Origin: Bacteroidales bacterium
GTDB lineage: Bacteria; Bacteroidota; Bacteroidia; Bacteroidales; JAADGE01
Reading direction: 5' to 3'
DNA: 64,000 nt
NCBI GenBank assembly: GCA_021108035.1
Contig: JAIORQ010000029.1
Location: forward strand, 1 to 64,000
This document shows, one piece after another, positions 8,085-18,037 of the stretch (positions within the stretch are counted from its first letter, which is position 1; each line of letters begins with the position of its first letter). Below the pieces are notes generated by a model that ran no database searches, was not told the DNA's origin, and saw only the letters and a list, made by a program, of their open reading frames with translations. A program made the position numbers and the translations under genes.

Positions 8085-9128
8085 ATGCTTTCGCCTTTAT
8101 TCAGCCATTTATTAATACCGTATCTAATTGCAATGTTTCTCGCATTAAATATGGGAGGAAGCGGAACAGGTCCTGCATTCTCAGCAGCTTACGGTTCGAA
8201 TATCATTAGAAAAACATTAATCCCCGGACTTTTTGGCATTATGGTTTTTTTGGGAGCTGTAATTGCAGGTAAAGGTACAGCTACTACAGTCGGTAAAGGA
8301 TTATTATCTCCGGAAATGATGAATTTTACTGTAGTTTCAATAATACTGTTTTCAGTATCAATTTCTTTATTGATTGCCAATCTTTTCGGAATTCCTCAAT
8401 CCACAAGTCAGGCAACAATATTGGCTGTTACGGCTCCGGCTATCTATTTTGATGCATTTAATTCTGAAATGTTATTTTATGAAATAATGCCTGTTTGGTT
8501 TGTTCTGCCTGTAATTTCATTCGTTATATGTTTTTTAATCGGTAAATACATATACAAACCACTAAGGCGAAAAGGATATACTATTTCAAAAAAAATAAAT
8601 GAAAGCTATGTTCTTAAAGGACTTATACTGCTTATGTCTTTATATGTAGCTTTTTCAATAGGAGCTAATAATGTTGCAAATGCTGCCGGCCCTATAGCAA
8701 GTATGACCATTAATGAATTAAATATTGATTTAGACAGTAATTTTGTGTTAATAATGATTCTTTCTACCCTGATAATTGCACCGAGTTTTGGGATAGGAAG
8801 TTCAATTTTCGGGCATAAAGTTGTTAAGAATACCGGAAAAGAAATTGTTCTGTTCGGTAAAATTGAAGCAGTAATTATAGCATTTGTTTCTGCAAGTTTA
8901 CTTTTATTTGCATCATTAACAAAAGGTATTCCTACTTCATTAGTACAATTAAATGTTGGTGCAATTATCGGTATTGGTGTTGCAAAACTCGGGTTTAAAA
9001 ATATTTTCAAAAAAACTTCAGTTAACAAATTTTTTGCAATGTGGATTATCGCACCAATAATCTCATTTTCATTATCCCTCTTTTTTATATATCTCGCTGA
9101 CATTTTTAATATTCTTGAATATGAATAA
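8085..9128 (+). CDS. Inorganic phosphate transporter, PiT family
   Basis: This is a multi-spanning inner-membrane protein of 347 residues for low-affinity, cation-coupled phosphate uptake. The two inverted family repeats are visible: NMGGSGTGPAFSAAYG near residue 23 and SIGANNVANAAGPIAS near 191. The second repeat has the hallmark GANN(V)ANA motif, while the first is altered (LNMGGSGTGPAF instead of GANDxANA). FGIPQSTSQA and IPTSLVQL are the matching re-entrant stretches. About nine to ten hydrophobic segments are present. Its stop overlaps the start of the next gene by 8 bases (ATGAATAA), implying translational coupling to the PEP-synthase/nucleotidyltransferase fusion. Confidence 0.85.
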   Translation: MLSPLFSHLLIPYLIAMFLALNMGGSGTGPAFSAAYGSNIIRKTLIPGLFGIMVFLGAVIAGKGTATTVGKGLLSPEMMNFTVVSIILFSVSISLLIANLFGIPQSTSQATILAVTAPAIYFDAFNSEMLFYEIMPVWFVLPVISFVICFLIGKYIYKPLRRKGYTISKKINESYVLKGLILLMSLYVAFSIGANNVANAAGPIASMTINELNIDLDSNFVLIMILSTLIIAPSFGIGSSIFGHKVVKNTGKEIVLFGKIEAVIIAFVSASLLLFASLTKGIPTSLVQLNVGAIIGIGVAKLGFKNIFKKTSVNKFFAMWIIAPIISFSLSLFFIYLADIFNILEYE

Positions 9129-12100
9129 ACAAATTATACAAAGCAACTTAATTGACGATTTAAAAGAAAGGGCAAAAGAATTGAATTGTCTTTATGAAAT
9201 TCAAGAATTGCTCAATGACATTGATAAAAATACAAATGAGATTTTATCCGGTATTATTGCAGCAATTCCTTCCGGATGGCAATATCCTGATATTTGTGTT
9301 GCAAGGCTATCATATAATGATCAAAAAACAGAATCTGAAAACTTTGAGGAAACAGACCAGGTTCTTTCTTCAAAAATTAAAGTTCAAAATGAAACAATCG
9401 GAAAATTAGAAGTTTTTTATACAGAAGAACGTCCCGTTTGTGATGAAGGTCCGTTCCTTAAAGAAGAGAGAAGACTGATCAAAACAATTGCTGATCAAAT
9501 AAGTTCTTTTTTCTTCCGTAAACAATTAAAATCAGTATTTGAAGAAAAACAACAAGCCCCAAGAGAAACAAAAACAGAATGGTGGATTATATTAGACATG
9601 TTAAGAAAAACTGATCCGAAATTACTGATCAGAATATCCAGAAAAATGGTTAATTATTTATGTTGGAGAGGAATTAAAGAAGCCGAAAACTTATATGAAT
9701 ATTTTGATCCTGATCAAACTGATGATACAAACCTTTTTAAAGAAACAAATTACCCTTATAAAGCTAAAAGTGAATCTGATTCACTAAACATTACATCAAA
9801 AATTATTGAAATATCTAATAAGTACCTTACTGAAAAAGAGATTTTTGATAATATCAGCCGTTGGATTAAAGAAGATCAGTCAGGATTTTTGGTAAATATT
9901 CTCGGAAATATGGGTTCTACTTTTGAGGAGATCAGTTCGGTAATAGAAAGATTTCATCATTTAAAAAAACAAGGACTTGAACTAAGCCCAATCCGACGAT
10001 TACACCTTAAAGTAACATTAATCAGAAGATTATTAAATGATCAACCTGAATTTGTAAATACAGCTAAAAATTATATTGAAATTGATGATTTTAATGAACT
10101 GATCAATTCAACCATTTCCCCTGAAAACAGTCACGGAAAATACGGCGGAAAAAGTTCAGGTTTATTCCTCTCAAATAATATATTGCAAAGGTCGCATCTC
10201 AGCGATGAATATACTAAAAAGATAAAAACTCCTAATACATGGGTTATAACGTCTGACGGGCTTCTTAGTTTCATGAAGTATAATCACTTGGAAGATATTG
10301 CAGAACAGAAATACAAAAGTATTGAGAATGTCAGAAAGGAATATCCTTATGTTTCACATGTTTTTAAAAATGCTTCGTTACCGCCGAAAATTTCAAAAGG
10401 TTTATCAACTATGCTGGATAATTTTGATAATGTTCCCTTAGTTGTAAGAAGTACAAGTTTATTGGAGGACAAGCCAAATGCAATTTTTGCCGGTAAATAT
10501 AAAAGTCTCTTCATATCTAATCAGGGTACAAAAAATGAACGTATGGAGGAGCTTACAAATGCAATAGCAGAGGTCTATGCTTCAACATTCGGACCCGATC
10601 CTATTGAATATCGACTTGAAAGAGGCTTAATAGATTATAACGAGGAAATGGCTGTTATGATTCAAGAGGTTGTAGGGAAAAAAGTCGGAAAATATTTTTT
10701 CCCTGCTTTTGCCGGAGTTGCTTTTTCTCAAAATAATTACAGATGGTCAAGCAGAATTAAACAAGAAGACGGTCTGATAAGATTGGTTCCCGGATTAGGA
10801 ACAAGGGCAGTAGACAGATTAAGTGATGATTATCCGGTTTTAATTGCTCCGGGTAAATCAAATTTAAGAGCAAATGTTTCAACCGATGAAATTATAAGAT
10901 ATTCTCCAAAAAATCTTGATGTTATTGATCTTGAAGAAAGGTGTTTCAAAACAATAAAAATTCCGGATTTACTAAAAGAATACGGAAATAATTATCCTGT
11001 TATCAATCAAGTTGTTTCATTGATTTCAGAAAATTATTTGCAAGAAATCAGACGGATAGGAACCGATTTTAAAAAAAACAGTTTTGTTGTAACCTTTAAC
11101 AGTCTTATAAATAATACTGATTTCATAAAACAAATAAGTTCAACCTTATCTGTACTTGAAGCAGAATTTGGTTTTCCGGTGGATATTGAATTTGCTCATA
11201 ACGGAGAAGATCTATACTTGCTTCAATGCAGAAAACAAAGTCACGGTAAAATTAGAAAACCGGCAGAAATACCATATGATGTTCCCGATGAGAAGATACT
11301 ATTTTCAGCTGAAAGACATATAACTAACGGAACATTATCCAATATTACACATGTTGTGTATGTTGATCCGCAAAAATATAATCAACTCAGCAACCATGAT
11401 GATCTAATTTCTGTAGGTAAGGCTGTAGGCAAACTCAATAAGTTACTTCCTAAAAGGCAATTTATTTTAATGGGGCCCGGACGGTGGGGAAGCAGAGGAG
11501 ATATTAAACTCGGTGTAAGTGTAACATATTCAGAAATTAACAATACTGCAATGTTAATTGAAATTGCCAAGAAGCAAAAAGATTATGTACCTGAACTTTC
11601 TTTCGGTACTCATTTTTTTCAAGATTTGGTTGAAGCAAATATTTTCTATTTACCCTTATATCCTGATGATTACGGTATTATTTTCAAAGACGATTTTTTT
11701 ACTGATTCTCAAAATATGCTTCCGATTTTGCTTTCTGAATATTCATCTCTTTCTGATGTTATAAAGGTTATAGATATATCGAGCCATACAGAAGGATGTA
11801 TGTTGAATATTTTAATGAATGAAGAAGCAGAAAAAGCACTTGCTGTTATTTCTGATGAAGCCATAAAAGTTGAAAATGCCGGTGCAGAACCTGAAAGTAA
11901 AGAAAAAACATTTAAAAAACCTGATCCGGATTTTCATTGGAAATGGCGCCTGCGAGCTACAGAACAAATAGCTGCAAAACTTGACGGTAAAAAATTCGGG
12001 GTAAAACGTTTTTTTGTTTTCGGAAGTACCAAGAATGCTACAGCCGGTCCCGGAAGTGATATTGATATATTAATTCATTTTACGGGAAATGACGATCAAC

Positions 12101-12303
12101 AAAAAGACCTGATTTCGTGGTTAGACGGGTGGAGTGTAAGTTTGGATTATACAAATTACTTGAAAACAGGATACAAATCTGACGGACTGCTTGATGTGCA
12201 TATTGTAACAGATGAAGACATTAAAAAACGAACAAGTTTTGCCGTTAAAATTGATGCTGTTACTGATGCTGCAAGGCTGTTGCCAATCGGTACAGAATTA
12301 TAA
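9121..12303 (+). CDS. GAF-like / PEP-pyruvate-binding / nucleotidyltransferase fusion protein
   Basis: This is a 1060-residue soluble multidomain protein. Residues about 20-140 look like a GAF-type sensor domain. A linker of about 200 residues leads to a PPDK_N-like ATP-grasp region with YGGKSSGLFL (near 340) and VVRSTSLLEDKPNAIFAG (near 441). GPGRWGS follows near 785, as in the gene at 6231. The C-terminus (about 940-1060) is a minimal nucleotidyltransferase: VFGSTKNATAGPGSDIDILI, with GS and the metal-binding DxD, then a later Asp in LLDVHIV. I chose ATG 9121; a TTG at 9115 is also in frame. The phosphohistidine and PEP-barrel domains are absent. Function is unknown; coupling to PiT suggests a role in phosphate or energy status. 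Confidence 0.75.
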   Translation: MNKQIIQSNLIDDLKERAKELNCLYEIQELLNDIDKNTNEILSGIIAAIPSGWQYPDICVARLSYNDQKTESENFEETDQVLSSKIKVQNETIGKLEVFYTEERPVCDEGPFLKEERRLIKTIADQISSFFFRKQLKSVFEEKQQAPRETKTEWWIILDMLRKTDPKLLIRISRKMVNYLCWRGIKEAENLYEYFDPDQTDDTNLFKETNYPYKAKSESDSLNITSKIIEISNKYLTEKEIFDNISRWIKEDQSGFLVNILGNMGSTFEEISSVIERFHHLKKQGLELSPIRRLHLKVTLIRRLLNDQPEFVNTAKNYIEIDDFNELINSTISPENSHGKYGGKSSGLFLSNNILQRSHLSDEYTKKIKTPNTWVITSDGLLSFMKYNHLEDIAEQKYKSIENVRKEYPYVSHVFKNASLPPKISKGLSTMLDNFDNVPLVVRSTSLLEDKPNAIFAGKYKSLFISNQGTKNERMEELTNAIAEVYASTFGPDPIEYRLERGLIDYNEEMAVMIQEVVGKKVGKYFFPAFAGVAFSQNNYRWSSRIKQEDGLIRLVPGLGTRAVDRLSDDYPVLIAPGKSNLRANVSTDEIIRYSPKNLDVIDLEERCFKTIKIPDLLKEYGNNYPVINQVVSLISENYLQEIRRIGTDFKKNSFVVTFNSLINNTDFIKQISSTLSVLEAEFGFPVDIEFAHNGEDLYLLQCRKQSHGKIRKPAEIPYDVPDEKILFSAERHITNGTLSNITHVVYVDPQKYNQLSNHDDLISVGKAVGKLNKLLPKRQFILMGPGRWGSRGDIKLGVSVTYSEINNTAMLIEIAKKQKDYVPELSFGTHFFQDLVEANIFYLPLYPDDYGIIFKDDFFTDSQNMLPILLSEYSSLSDVIKVIDISSHTEGCMLNILMNEEAEKALAVISDEAIKVENAGAEPESKEKTFKKPDPDFHWKWRLRATEQIAAKLDGKKFGVKRFFVFGSTKNATAGPGSDIDILIHFTGNDDQQKDLISWLDGWSVSLDYTNYLKTGYKSDGLLDVHIVTDEDIKKRTSFAVKIDAVTDAARLLPIGTEL

Positions 12304-12426
12304 TAAAATTGAGTCCACTCCGAAAAGTAAAAAAAATAAAAATGCCACTAAAACACCAAGACACAAAATTTCACAAAAAGATAGCATTTATCAATATTCC
12401 TCTAAATTCATGGTAGTACATTATAC

Positions 12427-13290
12427 TTATATCAGTTCCCTTTCAGCGTTCTCAGGAAATTTCGGATCAAATCGTACTAATGCCAATTCTTTACCGTTAT
12501 GAGCAGCAGAAAAAGCATAAGTATTTTTAAGTTTATCCTGCCAAGAACCGGTTATACTTGCAGATTCGTGAACATGACCGTGTAAAGTGATCAGAGGCTG
12601 TTTTGTATTTATGAATCTTTGTATCGCAATACTGCCGATATGAACATCTAAAGGAGCATGATCGAACATTTTACCGTCTAATGCAGCTCTGTCAAGTTTA
12701 GTTTTGTATGGTGGTGAATGAAATAAGAAAACAGCTTTAGAAAGATCACCTTCTCCTGCCAATTGTTCCAAATCCTTTTTTATTGTTGAATATACGATAT
12801 CATCTTTTTTTACGTCAAATGAATGAGAACCTTCTTCAGGAGGAACACAACCGGGATCAACATATCTTGAAACATCGTATTTTTCCCAATCTTTCATTAA
12901 AAAAGGAGTAGGCGGGATATATGAATAACCGTAAACTGAATATTTGTCAAATGAAACTTTTTTATTGTGAATATATTCCCAGAGACCCTCTTTTTCTCCT
13001 TGTATGAAAGAATCTTCATCTGTTTTAGAATCATCATTCCCAAGTATAATAAAAACTCTCGGATACTTTTCTTTTAATATTTGTTTTATATTTAAAAAAC
13101 CGGTTTTAATCACTTCACCAATAAAATCTTTCGGTATATTATCTGATGAAGAATAAGCGAATAATCCGGAAGGTAACAGATCTCCGCCAAAAAAAACAGC
13201 ATCCGGTTTTTCTTCTTCAATTTTATTAAAAAGCTTATTATAACTTTTAATATTTCCGTGTAAATCTGACACAAAAAAACATAGAGACAT
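12427..13290 (-). CDS. Calcineurin-like metallophosphoesterase
   Basis: The 287-residue cytoplasmic protein has the metallophosphoesterase series: SDLHGN (residues 8-13), GGDLLPSG, LGNDDSK in place of GNHD, a later HSPP, and HGHVH near the C-terminus. GNDD instead of GNHD is a known variation. Substrate cannot be told from sequence. ATG 13290 (MSLCFFVSDLHGN) is preferred over an upstream in-frame start at 13326 because it puts the first beta strand at the N-terminus, as is usual. It is a single gene, convergent with the 1060-residue fusion protein gene. Confidence 0.8.
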   Translation of the reverse strand: MSLCFFVSDLHGNIKSYNKLFNKIEEEKPDAVFFGGDLLPSGLFAYSSSDNIPKDFIGEVIKTGFLNIKQILKEKYPRVFIILGNDDSKTDEDSFIQGEKEGLWEYIHNKKVSFDKYSVYGYSYIPPTPFLMKDWEKYDVSRYVDPGCVPPEEGSHSFDVKKDDIVYSTIKKDLEQLAGEGDLSKAVFLFHSPPYKTKLDRAALDGKMFDHAPLDVHIGSIAIQRFINTKQPLITLHGHVHESASITGSWQDKLKNTYAFSAAHNGKELALVRFDPKFPENAERELI

Positions 13291-13416
13291 AGCGTTTATT
13301 TTTCCTGATTTCAAAAAAAAAATCAAAGATAACCAATATTCTCACTTTTTTTGAATTGTAAAAATAAAAAATAATTATGTTCTAATGCAACACTTATTTT
13401 GCTACAGGCACTTAAA

Positions 13417-14229
13417 TCAAAATTTGTAAGAAACAAAAACATTAATAAAACAACTGCCTTGATCAAAATCTAATTCATGATATCTTGTATGCTCAAGATG
13501 ATTTTCGTTGTCATTGTATTCTTCTGACAATTTAATAAAAGTGTAAAATTCAGGATTCAAAGTTGCACTAATATTTATACGTTTTGTTAAATTCCACTCA
13601 AAACCTATTATAAAATTTAAACCTAATTTAAGAAATTCTCCTGATGAATACGGAGCCGAAGTATTAGGTGCAAAATACGAAAATTCTTCAAATTCAGGAT
13701 TAGAATATATATCAACCGGTCTCTGATATTCTCTGTAAATATATATTTCATCCTTATAAAACCAGCCGATATTTATTTCTCCTCCGATTATCCAAGTTCC
13801 CATTCTTGTTTTTTTTGCTTTTTCTATGCCTGCATTCAGTTCAAACAAATAATTTTCACGTAAATAATGCCTTTTCATAATAGTTGTATCCGTTATTTCA
13901 ACGATGTCTCCGCCTTCAAACATCACCAGAGCCTCAATTTTGCTTCCGTCTTCATTATAATATGTGTAGTAGTCTTTTTTCATAACATCAGGAGTAAAGG
14001 ATAAGCCGAGTCTGAAATTAAATCGTTCACCATAGTGTTTGTATAAACCTGAATACTTTATTTTTACAGGTTCCTTTCCTCCTAATAATACAGATAAAAT
14101 CGGAGAAACATTAATTCCTACAGAATTGTTCTTTAAGCTGTCTGCATTTTCGTTCGGCTGTTTTGCTTTTTGTGAAGTTGCAGTTAAAGTTGCAAAACTG
14201 ATAATCAGCAAAATCAATAATTGTTTCAT
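13417..14229 (-). CDS. Secreted outer-membrane-barrel-like protein, unknown
   Basis: The 270-residue product has a clear signal peptide (MKQLLILLIISFATLTATSQ) from ATG 14229; the longer frame upstream lacks one and is rejected. After it come alternating polar and hydrophobic strands ending in CFINVFVSYKF, with a terminal Phe as in outer-membrane barrels. Other strands are FRLGLSFTP, ELNAGIEKA, WIIGGEINIGWFY and LKLGLNFIIGFEW. This suggests a small beta-barrel of the outer-membrane-protein type found in Bacteroidota. No specific family is recognised. Confidence 0.55.
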   Translation of the reverse strand: MKQLLILLIISFATLTATSQKAKQPNENADSLKNNSVGINVSPILSVLLGGKEPVKIKYSGLYKHYGERFNFRLGLSFTPDVMKKDYYTYYNEDGSKIEALVMFEGGDIVEITDTTIMKRHYLRENYLFELNAGIEKAKKTRMGTWIIGGEINIGWFYKDEIYIYREYQRPVDIYSNPEFEEFSYFAPNTSAPYSSGEFLKLGLNFIIGFEWNLTKRINISATLNPEFYTFIKLSEEYNDNENHLEHTRYHELDFDQGSCFINVFVSYKF

Positions 14230-14386
14230 GAAAAATATCTTTATGGTTTTACGAAATAAACGGAATAATTCAGATGATATTATATGAAAAAAGCAGGTTG
14301 ATTGACCTAACATCTTATGGAAATCTGTTTAAAACCTGTCAGGAGCAACTTATATTTATATTGTCGCCTTGAAAAGACGACTTACA

Positions 14387-16498
14387 TTATATTCCCAAAC
14401 TCTTCACAACAATCTCCGCAATATCCATAACTTCAATTTCCTTTTCTTTATCTTTCATTTTTAAACCGTCTTTCATCATTGTCATACACATTGGACAGGC
14501 AGTAGCAATAAGATTACATCCTGTTTCAAGAGCATCTTCTGTTCTTAGTTCGTAAACTTCTTTATCACCTTTTTCGGCTTCTTTGAACATTTGTGTTCCT
14601 CCGGCACCACAACAAAGCGAACGACTTTTATTTCGTTTCATCTCTGTTATTGAGCCGATTTGATTTAATGTAAATCGAGGAGCTTTGTATTCTTCGTTTC
14701 CTCTGCCAAGATAGCAAGGATCATGGAATGTAATCTTCTTGCCGGAAAATACTTTCGGATCAACTTTAAGTTTTCCGTCTTTTATCAGTTCTTGAATCAA
14801 TTGAGTATGATGAATTACTTCGTAATTTCCGTCCAAATCGATATATTCATTTTTGAGTGTATTATAATCATGAGGGTCGCAAGTAACGATTTTTTTAACT
14901 TTATATCCGTTCATGATCTCAATGTTCATCATAGCTTGCATTTGGAATAAAAACTCATTTCCTGCTCGTTTTGCATTATCACCCGAGTCGGTTTCTTCGG
15001 TTCCGAGACATGCATAATTTATACCGGCATGTTCCAGTATTTTTACAAAATTTCTTGTTATTTCAATGCCTCCTTCATCATAAGCACCTGCCGAGCCAAC
15101 CCACAGCATATATTCAGGTGTTTTGCCTTCGTTAAGTTTATCTGACATTAAAGGGACTTTGATTTCTGTTTTGTTTTTATCATCGAAATAGAGCTTATCT
15201 GCCCAATTAAAACGATCGGCAGCAGAATACTTCCACGGAGCACCATTGTTTTCAATATTTGTTGACATGGCATTGATCAATGAAGGTGCTGCAGATTCTT
15301 CCAAAAAGATGTAGCGACGCATTTCAAGTATCATTGACGGATGATCAATGCTTACCGGACACTCTTGTGCACAAGCATTACAAGTTGTACATGCCCAAAG
15401 CTCTTCATAAGTCGTATGATCAGGATACAGTGACTTACCGTCGTCATAAGTCTTGCCTTCTTTTAAGAGTCCTTTCATTTTTTCTTCCATTCTTCTGCGA
15501 TAATCTAAAACTATTTTTCTTGGTGAGAGTAATTTACCTGTTAAGTTTGCAGGACATACTGAAGTACATCTTCCGCATTGCGTACAGGCTAATGAATCAA
15601 TGTAGTTTTTCCATGTTCCGTCTTCAACATCTTTTAAACCAAAACGTTCGGGTTCTGCATTTTCATCAATAGGCGGAACTTCTGCATCCGGATTTAACAT
15701 TAATTTAACTTCATCTGTAACAGATTCCATTTCATTCATTTTTGTTAAAGGTTCTGTTCTTGAGAAATATACATTAGGTGCTGACATAAATACATGGAAA
15801 TGTTTAGAGTAGGGCAGATAATTTGCAAAGAAGAAAATCAACAGAATGTGCGACCACCACATAATAAGTTCAATCATATGAGCAGAACTTTGCGGAATCC
15901 AATCAGTAATTAATGAGCTTAGCGGAAACAATCCGAATGCATTGGTTCCGGAATTAACAATATATGCAGCATTCATGCCAATTAAACTTACCATTAAAAG
16001 TAAAATTAAAAGAAGAGCAAAGGATGCATCTTTATGGTCGCGATGTCGCATTTCATTACCTGTGAAACGTTTTATTTTCATAAAATTTCTGCGAATTAAA
16101 AATGCAATAATCAATATCAAAATAATCCATGCAGAAATATCACCACCTGCAATTATAATATTATAAACAATTCCCAGAACTGAAAAAGTTCTGTCATTTG
16201 AAAGATCATGATCGAACGGACTTCCGATAAAGCCGTCTGTCAACATCTCTGCCGATCCGAACAGAATCAAAATAAAACCCCAAAATACAAGAGCATGCAT
16301 AAAACCGACTATCGGATAACGCATGATTTTATTTTGACCGATTACAACTTTTAAAAATACGCTTATTCTTTCTCCAACGTTTTTTATTGAATAAGGTTTT
16401 TTAAGAAGTTTGATGATTTTGAAAATTTTAGAAAAACTCCAAGCTAAAATCCCGAATGCGATAACTGTTACTGTTATGAAAATAATTTGTTCTGTCAT
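14387..16498 (-). CDS. Membrane-anchored Fe-S oxidoreductase (HdrD/GlpC-like, CCG domains)
   Basis: In this 703-residue electron-transfer protein, residues 1-230 hold about five to six transmembrane helices with several His, like the cytochrome-b-type membrane subunits of HdrE/NarI relatives. Two [4Fe-4S] motifs follow: CTQCGRCTSVCP (about 304-315) and CTTCNACAQECP (about 369-380). Two cysteine-rich CCG domains come last, with HDPCYLGRGNE (about 590) and CCGAGG near 626, then CPMC. Known relatives pass electrons between the quinone pool and soluble partners such as electron-transfer flavoproteins. The partner gene is not nearby. Fusion of the membrane and HdrD-like parts in one chain is common in Bacteroidota. 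Confidence 0.8.
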   Translation of the reverse strand: MTEQIIFITVTVIAFGILAWSFSKIFKIIKLLKKPYSIKNVGERISVFLKVVIGQNKIMRYPIVGFMHALVFWGFILILFGSAEMLTDGFIGSPFDHDLSNDRTFSVLGIVYNIIIAGGDISAWIILILIIAFLIRRNFMKIKRFTGNEMRHRDHKDASFALLLILLLMVSLIGMNAAYIVNSGTNAFGLFPLSSLITDWIPQSSAHMIELIMWWSHILLIFFFANYLPYSKHFHVFMSAPNVYFSRTEPLTKMNEMESVTDEVKLMLNPDAEVPPIDENAEPERFGLKDVEDGTWKNYIDSLACTQCGRCTSVCPANLTGKLLSPRKIVLDYRRRMEEKMKGLLKEGKTYDDGKSLYPDHTTYEELWACTTCNACAQECPVSIDHPSMILEMRRYIFLEESAAPSLINAMSTNIENNGAPWKYSAADRFNWADKLYFDDKNKTEIKVPLMSDKLNEGKTPEYMLWVGSAGAYDEGGIEITRNFVKILEHAGINYACLGTEETDSGDNAKRAGNEFLFQMQAMMNIEIMNGYKVKKIVTCDPHDYNTLKNEYIDLDGNYEVIHHTQLIQELIKDGKLKVDPKVFSGKKITFHDPCYLGRGNEEYKAPRFTLNQIGSITEMKRNKSRSLCCGAGGTQMFKEAEKGDKEVYELRTEDALETGCNLIATACPMCMTMMKDGLKMKDKEKEIEVMDIAEIVVKSLGI

Positions 16499-16533
16499 TT
16501 TTACTGTATTTTTTGATTATTAAGTTGTTTAAT

Positions 16534-16562
16534 TGCCTGCCTGTCGGCAGTCAGGTTTATCT
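16534..16562. repeat. GC-rich palindromic intergenic repeat, copy 1
   Basis: GCCTGCCTGTCGGCAGTCAGG folds into a short hairpin (CCTGCCTG against CAGTCAGG, seven of eight pairs) in otherwise AT-rich sequence. A longer relative with the same CCTGCC and GGTTTA words lies at 46690-46753. It looks like a dispersed REP-type repeat. Confidence 0.4.
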
Positions 16563-16675
16563 GTTTATTTGATTATTTTGTATTTATCAGAACTGTCCGT
16601 CATACAAATTAATAATTTACGGTTTTTATGATTTTTGATACTTTTTTCTACTGATTGCAGACTGTCCACTGTTTT

Positions 16676-17956
16676 TTAATTTCCTTCAAAAAATAAATCT
16701 TCTCTGATAATATTTATTCTGTGCTCAGCATATTCATAGATACTGTTCTCTCTGTCGGGAATTTTATGTTTGTTTTTAAATTCTATAACTTTTTCATAAA
16801 ATTTAATTGCTTCTTTTTTATTACCGAGTTTATCATTTAATACAGCAATATTATAAAAATCATTTACATATCTGGTGTTGTATATTTTATATTTCTCATC
16901 ATACATATTAAGAGCTTCTTGATAATTATCCGATTGAGTATATGCAATTGCTTTGTTATCTAAAATATCTGATGTGATTCTTTTTGCAAAGCGAAGTAAT
17001 TTTATAGTTTTATCTGCGAACTCAATACATTTTTCACTTTCGCCTAATCCGAGATAATTTCTGCTTAAATATGATGTGTTGGAATATGAAGTTGTATCGG
17101 CTTTATATACAGCGAGATTATATTGTAATGCATCTTCATATTTTTTTATATCGCATAAAGCCATACCGAGTCGTTTTGTAACATTATATGTTGAATCTCC
17201 AAGTTTAATAACTTTTTTATATTCAGGAACTGCTCTGTAAAAGTGATTTTTTGAAAAGAGAGAATTAGCTTTAATTCTGTAGAAATCAGAACATAATGAA
17301 TCGACATTAATTCCTTTGTTGCAATATTCTATGGCTTCATCATATTTTTTTGCACTATATAAAACTATTGCTAATGATTTTATGTTGTTAACATCTGTAC
17401 TGTCTGTGTTGTATGCTTTAATTAAATATTTCAGACTTTCATCGGCATCATTTAACTTGAGATAACAGTTTGCAGTTTTTCTGTAATAATAGGAATTTAA
17501 TGAATCTTGTTTTGATAATGTTTTATAAATTTTCAGAGCATCTGCATATTGATTATCTTTAAAAAGTAGTTTTGATAAATTATTTAAAGCAGTAAAATTT
17601 AATGAATCAATATCTAATACTTTATTATAAAGAGAAAAAGCTTTTTTTTGATAATTATTTCTGTCTGTTGTATATGCATAGGCGTTTATGTATCGAATGT
17701 TTGAAGTATCAAGTGTATATACTTCCTTTAAGTATCTTTCGGATTCTTTGAATTTGTTTAACATTTGATATGAAAGCCCTGTAATAAAAAGTATTTCAAG
17801 ATTTTCAGGATTATCTTTTAAAAGCTCTTTTCCGGTTTTAATTACATTATAATATTCAGCGTTGTTATACAAAACATTCAATTTATCAATGCTTTGTGAT
17901 AATGAGCTATGGGAAGTTGTAAAGATGAAAATTATTAAAAGAATAAAATATTTCAT
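16676..17956 (-). CDS. Secreted tetratricopeptide-repeat protein
   Basis: The 426-residue product has a signal peptide (hydrophobic to about residue 20, SLSQS). The remainder is about ten to eleven consecutive TPR units of 34 residues, for example YKTLSKQDSLNSYYYRKTANCYLKLNDADESLKYLIKAYNTD in its repeated pattern. There is no catalytic domain. It probably acts as a periplasmic protein-protein scaffold. It is divergent from the thioredoxin gene at 18038. The partner is not evident. Confidence 0.75.
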   Translation of the reverse strand: MKYFILLIIFIFTTSHSSLSQSIDKLNVLYNNAEYYNVIKTGKELLKDNPENLEILFITGLSYQMLNKFKESERYLKEVYTLDTSNIRYINAYAYTTDRNNYQKKAFSLYNKVLDIDSLNFTALNNLSKLLFKDNQYADALKIYKTLSKQDSLNSYYYRKTANCYLKLNDADESLKYLIKAYNTDSTDVNNIKSLAIVLYSAKKYDEAIEYCNKGINVDSLCSDFYRIKANSLFSKNHFYRAVPEYKKVIKLGDSTYNVTKRLGMALCDIKKYEDALQYNLAVYKADTTSYSNTSYLSRNYLGLGESEKCIEFADKTIKLLRFAKRITSDILDNKAIAYTQSDNYQEALNMYDEKYKIYNTRYVNDFYNIAVLNDKLGNKKEAIKFYEKVIEFKNKHKIPDRENSIYEYAEHRINIIREDLFFEGN

Positions 17957-18037
17957 TTTTAAAAATTTATATTAACAAGGCAAATATCAAATTTATAATT
18001 AAAAATATTATTATAATTGTAAGAAAATATTTAAAAA

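Noticed and set aside
8606-9103. Long minus-strand open frame antisense to the phosphate transporter
   Set aside because: It is the mirror of a well-supported membrane protein gene and has no start context or family features.
9115-9123. TTG start at 9115 for the large fusion protein
   Set aside because: ATG at 9121 gives the same frame and a typical 8-base overlap with the transporter stop.
12304-12426. Possible gene or RNA after the fusion protein gene
   Set aside because: Only AT-rich sequence with a common-looking intergenic string; no frame or stable fold seen.
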